DNA of 32,838 bases. It comes from Deltaproteobacteria bacterium (lineage in GTDB: Bacteria; Desulfobacterota; Binatia; Binatales; Binataceae). Below the pieces are notes generated by a model that was not told where the DNA came from, ran no database searches, and was given only the letters and a program-made list of their open reading frames with translations. Of the stretch, positions 32,356 through 32,838 are shown piece after piece. The stretch's first letter is position 1. Each line of letters starts with the position of its first letter. Location of the stretch: the NCBI GenBank assembly GCA_021827495.1, contig JAKAVN010000022.1, positions 1-32,838 of the forward strand, in the 5' to 3' direction. The translations under genes were made by a program, and so were the position numbers.

Positions 32356-32838
32356 GCGGCGAAGCCGGAGCGGCGTGTGCCGCGCACGGAACTTGACTGG
32401 TTACGATAGCCTTCGATGATCGCCATTATCTGCTCGGCCATCCTGCGCCAAGTGTGGCCGCGCAGCGCCGTCGAGAATGGGCGAATCTTGTCGCGCCACG
32501 CGTCGGCCCCATAGCGCCATCGCCCAAGTCGCGCCGCCAGGTCTTCGGCGTCTTCGGGGTCGGGGATGATCAGTTCGGCGAGTTCGGCTGGATACTGTTC
32601 CGCGATGCCCGAGGCCCGGCTGACCAGCGCGGGCAGCCCGCAGCACAGCGCCTCCTGCACCGGGCGGCCGTAACCCTCGTAGCGCGAGGGCAGCACCAGC
32701 GCGTCGCATCCCCACAACAGCCGCGCGATGAACGCATCGTCGCGGTCGAAACCGAGGAAGCGGATGCGCGGCGCTATCCCGGCCTCGGCCGCGCGCGCCT
32801 TCCATGCTGGCAGCTCGCCACCCATAGCCACAGATCGG
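32352..32838 (-). CDS. Glycosyltransferase family 4, C-terminal part (gene enters from the right)
   Basis: The visible 160 or so residues are the donor-binding half of a GT4 enzyme: RIRFLGFDRDDAFIARLLWG, CDALVLPSRYEGYGRPVQEA with EX7E as EGYGRPVQE, and LCCGLPALVS. The N-terminal domain is outside the window, and the frame stays open to the right edge. Its TGA overlaps the wzm start, so it is part of the same operon. Donor sugar unknown. Confidence 0.85.
   Translation of the reverse strand, partial: RSVAMGGELPAWKARAAEAGIAPRIRFLGFDRDDAFIARLLWGCDALVLPSRYEGYGRPVQEALCCGLPALVSRASGIAEQYPAELAELIIPDPEDAEDLAARLGRWRYGADAWRDKIRPFSTALRGHTWRRMAEQIMAIIEGYRNQSSSVRGTRRSGFAA

Overview
The window is GC-rich DNA from a Gram-negative-type bacterium. 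Evidence for this is an omega subunit beside an RpoH-like sigma factor, a Wzm/Wzt polysaccharide exporter, a CvpA protein and a mitochondrial-type glutaryl-CoA dehydrogenase. The mix suggests a deltaproteobacterial or Binatota-like lineage. That placement is inference; no rRNA or other strong phylogenetic marker is present.

Left part (1-15.5 kb): mostly housekeeping and redox genes on both strands. A truncated IS4-type transposase is followed by rpoZ, an RpoH-family sigma factor with a long charged N-terminus, a CinA/MoaB-like molybdopterin-binding protein and a secreted protein. Next comes an ArsC/Spx-family gene that the ORF track shows only from codon 22. Read from its ATG at 3867, the frame is broken by one TGA exactly where the family has the first Cys of its CxxC. 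Thirteen bases later lies a perfect 8-bp hairpin with a GGTT loop. This looks like a selenoprotein with a bacterial SECIS element and is the main find. After it come a LysR regulator divergent from gcdH, cvpA, a convergent thioredoxin, a DipZ-type membrane-anchored redoxin, a small membrane protein, a zinc alcohol dehydrogenase, decayed toxin-antitoxin genes (MazF-like; Phd/RelE-like), a hemerythrin-like protein, a secreted helical protein and a GH15 glucoamylase/trehalase-like enzyme.

Right part (15.8 kb to the end): a long run of minus-strand genes, mostly overlapping or closely spaced, for a surface polysaccharide. In order of transcription it holds a GT4 (entering from the right), Wzm permease, a polytopic GT-C-like protein, Wzt ATPase with a C-terminal sugar-binding domain, two paralogous GT87-like membrane transferases, a GT4, a sugar-1-phosphate nucleotidyltransferase, an SDR epimerase/dehydratase, an atypical GT4-like protein, a GT2 and four GT4s. 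The likely job is to make nucleotide sugars, assemble a glycan and export it by the ABC route. The downstream edge abuts a decapitated alpha/beta hydrolase, so it is probably a rearrangement boundary. Within the cluster a 1.5-kb tandem duplication with a readable junction created the two GT87-like genes. Their products now differ at 73 of 433 residues by hand alignment, with the changes concentrated in the first extracytoplasmic loop.
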